DNA of 54,376 nt from Lachnospiraceae bacterium (lineage in GTDB: Bacteria > Bacillota > Clostridia > Lachnospirales > Lachnospiraceae). A program made the translations under genes and the position numbers. The notes beneath the pieces were generated by a model. The model did no database searches. It saw only the letters and a program-made list of their open reading frames with translations, and was not told where the DNA came from. The stretch is from positions 1 to 54,376 of the forward strand of contig JAUNON010000016.1 of assembly GCA_030537145.1 (NCBI GenBank), in the 5' to 3' direction. Within the stretch, counting starts at the first letter, position 1, and each line of letters begins with the position of its first letter. Below, one piece after another: positions 53,143 through 54,376 of the stretch.

Positions 53143-54245
53143 GGAAAGAAACAGAAAAGCGGCTGGCGGCCTGCATGAGACGGGCTAAAACAGGGGCAGA
53201 GCTTACCATTGGTTTTCTGGGCGGCTCCATTACACAGGGAAGCCTGGCATCCGCAGACGATAAAACGTATGCGTATCTGGTGTATCAGTGGTGGCAGCGA
53301 TCCTTTCCCAATTCGTCTTTTCATTATGTAAACGGAGGAATTGGGGGAACCACCTCCCACTTTGGGGCCGCAAGGGCGGTGGAAGATCTGCTGATGTATC
53401 AGCCGGATGTGGTGGTGATTGATTTCAGCGTCAATGATGATCCCAATGAGTTTTTCCAGGAGACCTTTGAAGGGGTGCTGCGAAAAATATTGGGATGGCA
53501 GTCTAAGCCTGCCGTTCTGCTTTTGAATAATGTATTTTATGATACGGGAGTGAGTGCCCAGGCATATCACAATGCTCTGGCGGATTATTATGGAGTGCCC
53601 TATGTCAGCATCCGGGACAGCATTTACCGGAAAATCATAGAAGGAATCTACAGGCGGGAGGAAATTACGCCGGACGGACTGCATCCGAATGATAAGGGAC
53701 ATGAGCTGGTGGCAGGGGAAATCATCCGTTTGCTGGAGTGCGTGAGAACCCGGCTTTCGTCAGCCCAGGAAGAAAACATAGAGGGAGAGGAGCGGGAGGC
53801 GCAGGAGCTTCTTCCGCCGCCCATGACAGCCAATGCTTACCAGGCGGCCAGGCGGCTGAATATCTGCAATGCCCGTCCTATGCTGGACGGTTTTCGGGCG
53901 GACACAGAGGAAAAGCTGGGGCATCTGGATTGCTTTCGGAATGGATGGATCGGTAAGAAGAAGGGGGATCGTTTGATTCTGGAGACAGAATGCTCCTGCC
54001 TTGCGGTTCAGTACCGGAAAACGATTCATAAGCCAACGCCGGTGGCGCGGCTTGTGCTGGACGGAAAACAGGAGGAGGCTGTGATTCTGGACGGAAATTT
54101 TCAGGAAACCTGGGGAGACTGCCTGTATCTTCAGCCGGTACTCCATCACGGCTGCTATGGGAAGCATCGGGTGGAGGTGGAGATTACGGAGTCATCCGAG
54201 GCGGACGGCGCTCCCTTTTATCTTCTTTCTTTTATTGTTGCATAA
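53139..54245 (+). CDS. CE17-like acetyl mannan esterase
   Basis: A 368-aa two-domain protein. The N-terminal SGNH domain (1-~205) has nucleophile motif IGFLGGSITQGSLA, VNGGIGGTTSHFGAAR, IDFSVNDDPNEFF and the catalytic dyad in TPDGLHPNDKGHEL. The C-terminal ~150 residues form a beta-rich domain in the place where the CE17 enzyme RiCEX has a CBM35-like sugar-binding module. No signal peptide, so it acts in the cytoplasm after oligosaccharide uptake. It overlaps the CE2 gene by 4 nt. The CE17 assignment rests on synteny and motif pattern, not on alignment. Confidence 0.8.
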   Translation: MRKETEKRLAACMRRAKTGAELTIGFLGGSITQGSLASADDKTYAYLVYQWWQRSFPNSSFHYVNGGIGGTTSHFGAARAVEDLLMYQPDVVVIDFSVNDDPNEFFQETFEGVLRKILGWQSKPAVLLLNNVFYDTGVSAQAYHNALADYYGVPYVSIRDSIYRKIIEGIYRREEITPDGLHPNDKGHELVAGEIIRLLECVRTRLSSAQEENIEGEEREAQELLPPPMTANAYQAARRLNICNARPMLDGFRADTEEKLGHLDCFRNGWIGKKKGDRLILETECSCLAVQYRKTIHKPTPVARLVLDGKQEEAVILDGNFQETWGDCLYLQPVLHHGCYGKHRVEVEITESSEADGAPFYLLSFIVA

Positions 54246-54259
54246 GGAGCGGTTTCCAT

Positions 54260-54323
54260 TCAGAGGGTCATCTGCTGCCTGTACCGGGCAGGAGTCAGGC
54301 CGGTGTATTTTTTAAATAATGAG
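54260..54323 (-). pseudogene. C-terminal fragment of an AraC-family regulator
   Basis: The minus strand reads SLFKKYTGLTPARYRQQMTL and then stop, the final helix and arm of an AraC/XylS DNA-binding domain. The reading frame runs into a stop (TGA at 54334-54332) just where the sequence changes character at about 54324. The rest of the gene is therefore missing from this window. It is convergent with the esterase operon and could have been its regulator. Confidence 0.7.
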
Positions 54324-54376
54324 GTAACTATTCAGCACCCGTTTAAGGTGCACTGATTTTTGGGCAAAACGTAGAA
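54324..54376. mobile_element. Possible end of an insertion sequence
   Basis: From GTAACTATTCAGCACC onward the sequence no longer fits the AraC gene. A GTAA start and a break inside a coding region are what I would expect of an IS66-type terminal repeat. Only 53 bases are present, so the transposase is out of sight. An assembly break at a repeat is an equal possibility. Confidence 0.4.

Overview
The window looks like chromosomal DNA of a spore-forming, gut-type Lachnospiraceae (Clostridia, Firmicutes). The evidence is a Gram-positive PolC, CotF-type spore-coat proteins, a DUF6472 mini-protein, a PepV dipeptidase, a DHHW/MBOAT acetylation locus, strong AGGAGG ribosome binding sites throughout, and a mannobiose 2-epimerase/CE2/CE17 esterase trio of the kind known from Roseburia mannan loci. 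I cannot name the species. Both window ends cut genes. I saw no rRNA, tRNA or CRISPR array.

Layout. 1-5661: nucleoside ABC importer (BMP lipoprotein, ATPase, two permeases) with a nucleoside hydrolase; an intrinsic terminator sits after the lipoprotein gene. 5948-9941: an OmpR/VanR-like two-component system followed by an ABC-2 exporter; both transcription units start from promoters with the same 11-bp tandem repeat, a probable regulator box. 10184-14522: a PfkB sugar kinase diverges from a NEW3-domain membrane protein plus ABC-2 exporter across an array of 11-bp repeats. 14798-17622: DUF6472, a catalytically degenerate ArgB-like protein, and glmS. 17714-22667 (minus): the dTDP-rhamnose operon rfbABDC behind a textbook MerR-type promoter, with a MerR-methyltransferase fusion gene directly upstream.

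22863-25854: two small coat proteins, an orphan receiver/winged-helix regulator, and pepV. 25989-30545: a divergent surface O-acetylation locus (DUF4358 lipoprotein and SGNH hydrolase on minus; MBOAT acyltransferase and DHHW protein on plus). 30654-37833: thyA-folA, a delta-1-pyrroline-5-carboxylate dehydrogenase, pyrBI, small zinc-ribbon, PH-domain and CmpB-type membrane proteins, and bifunctional pheA. 37890-43008: a DUF815 ATPase, exopolyphosphatase and polyphosphate kinase. 43092-50793: ispG-polC, patatin, YqeG and shikimate kinase. 50909-54245: the epimerase-CE2-CE17 module. The window ends in the last codons of an AraC-type regulator, interrupted by sequence resembling an insertion-sequence end.

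A cross-cutting feature is a dispersed family of intergenic hairpin repeats (arms like GGGGCTGCCGCAAAATC) at eight or more sites, mostly at the 3' ends of transcription units and between convergent genes, where several can serve as bidirectional terminators. The most promising items to follow up are this repeat family, the paired two-component boxes, the MerR-controlled rhamnose promoter, and the ArgB-like pseudoenzyme.
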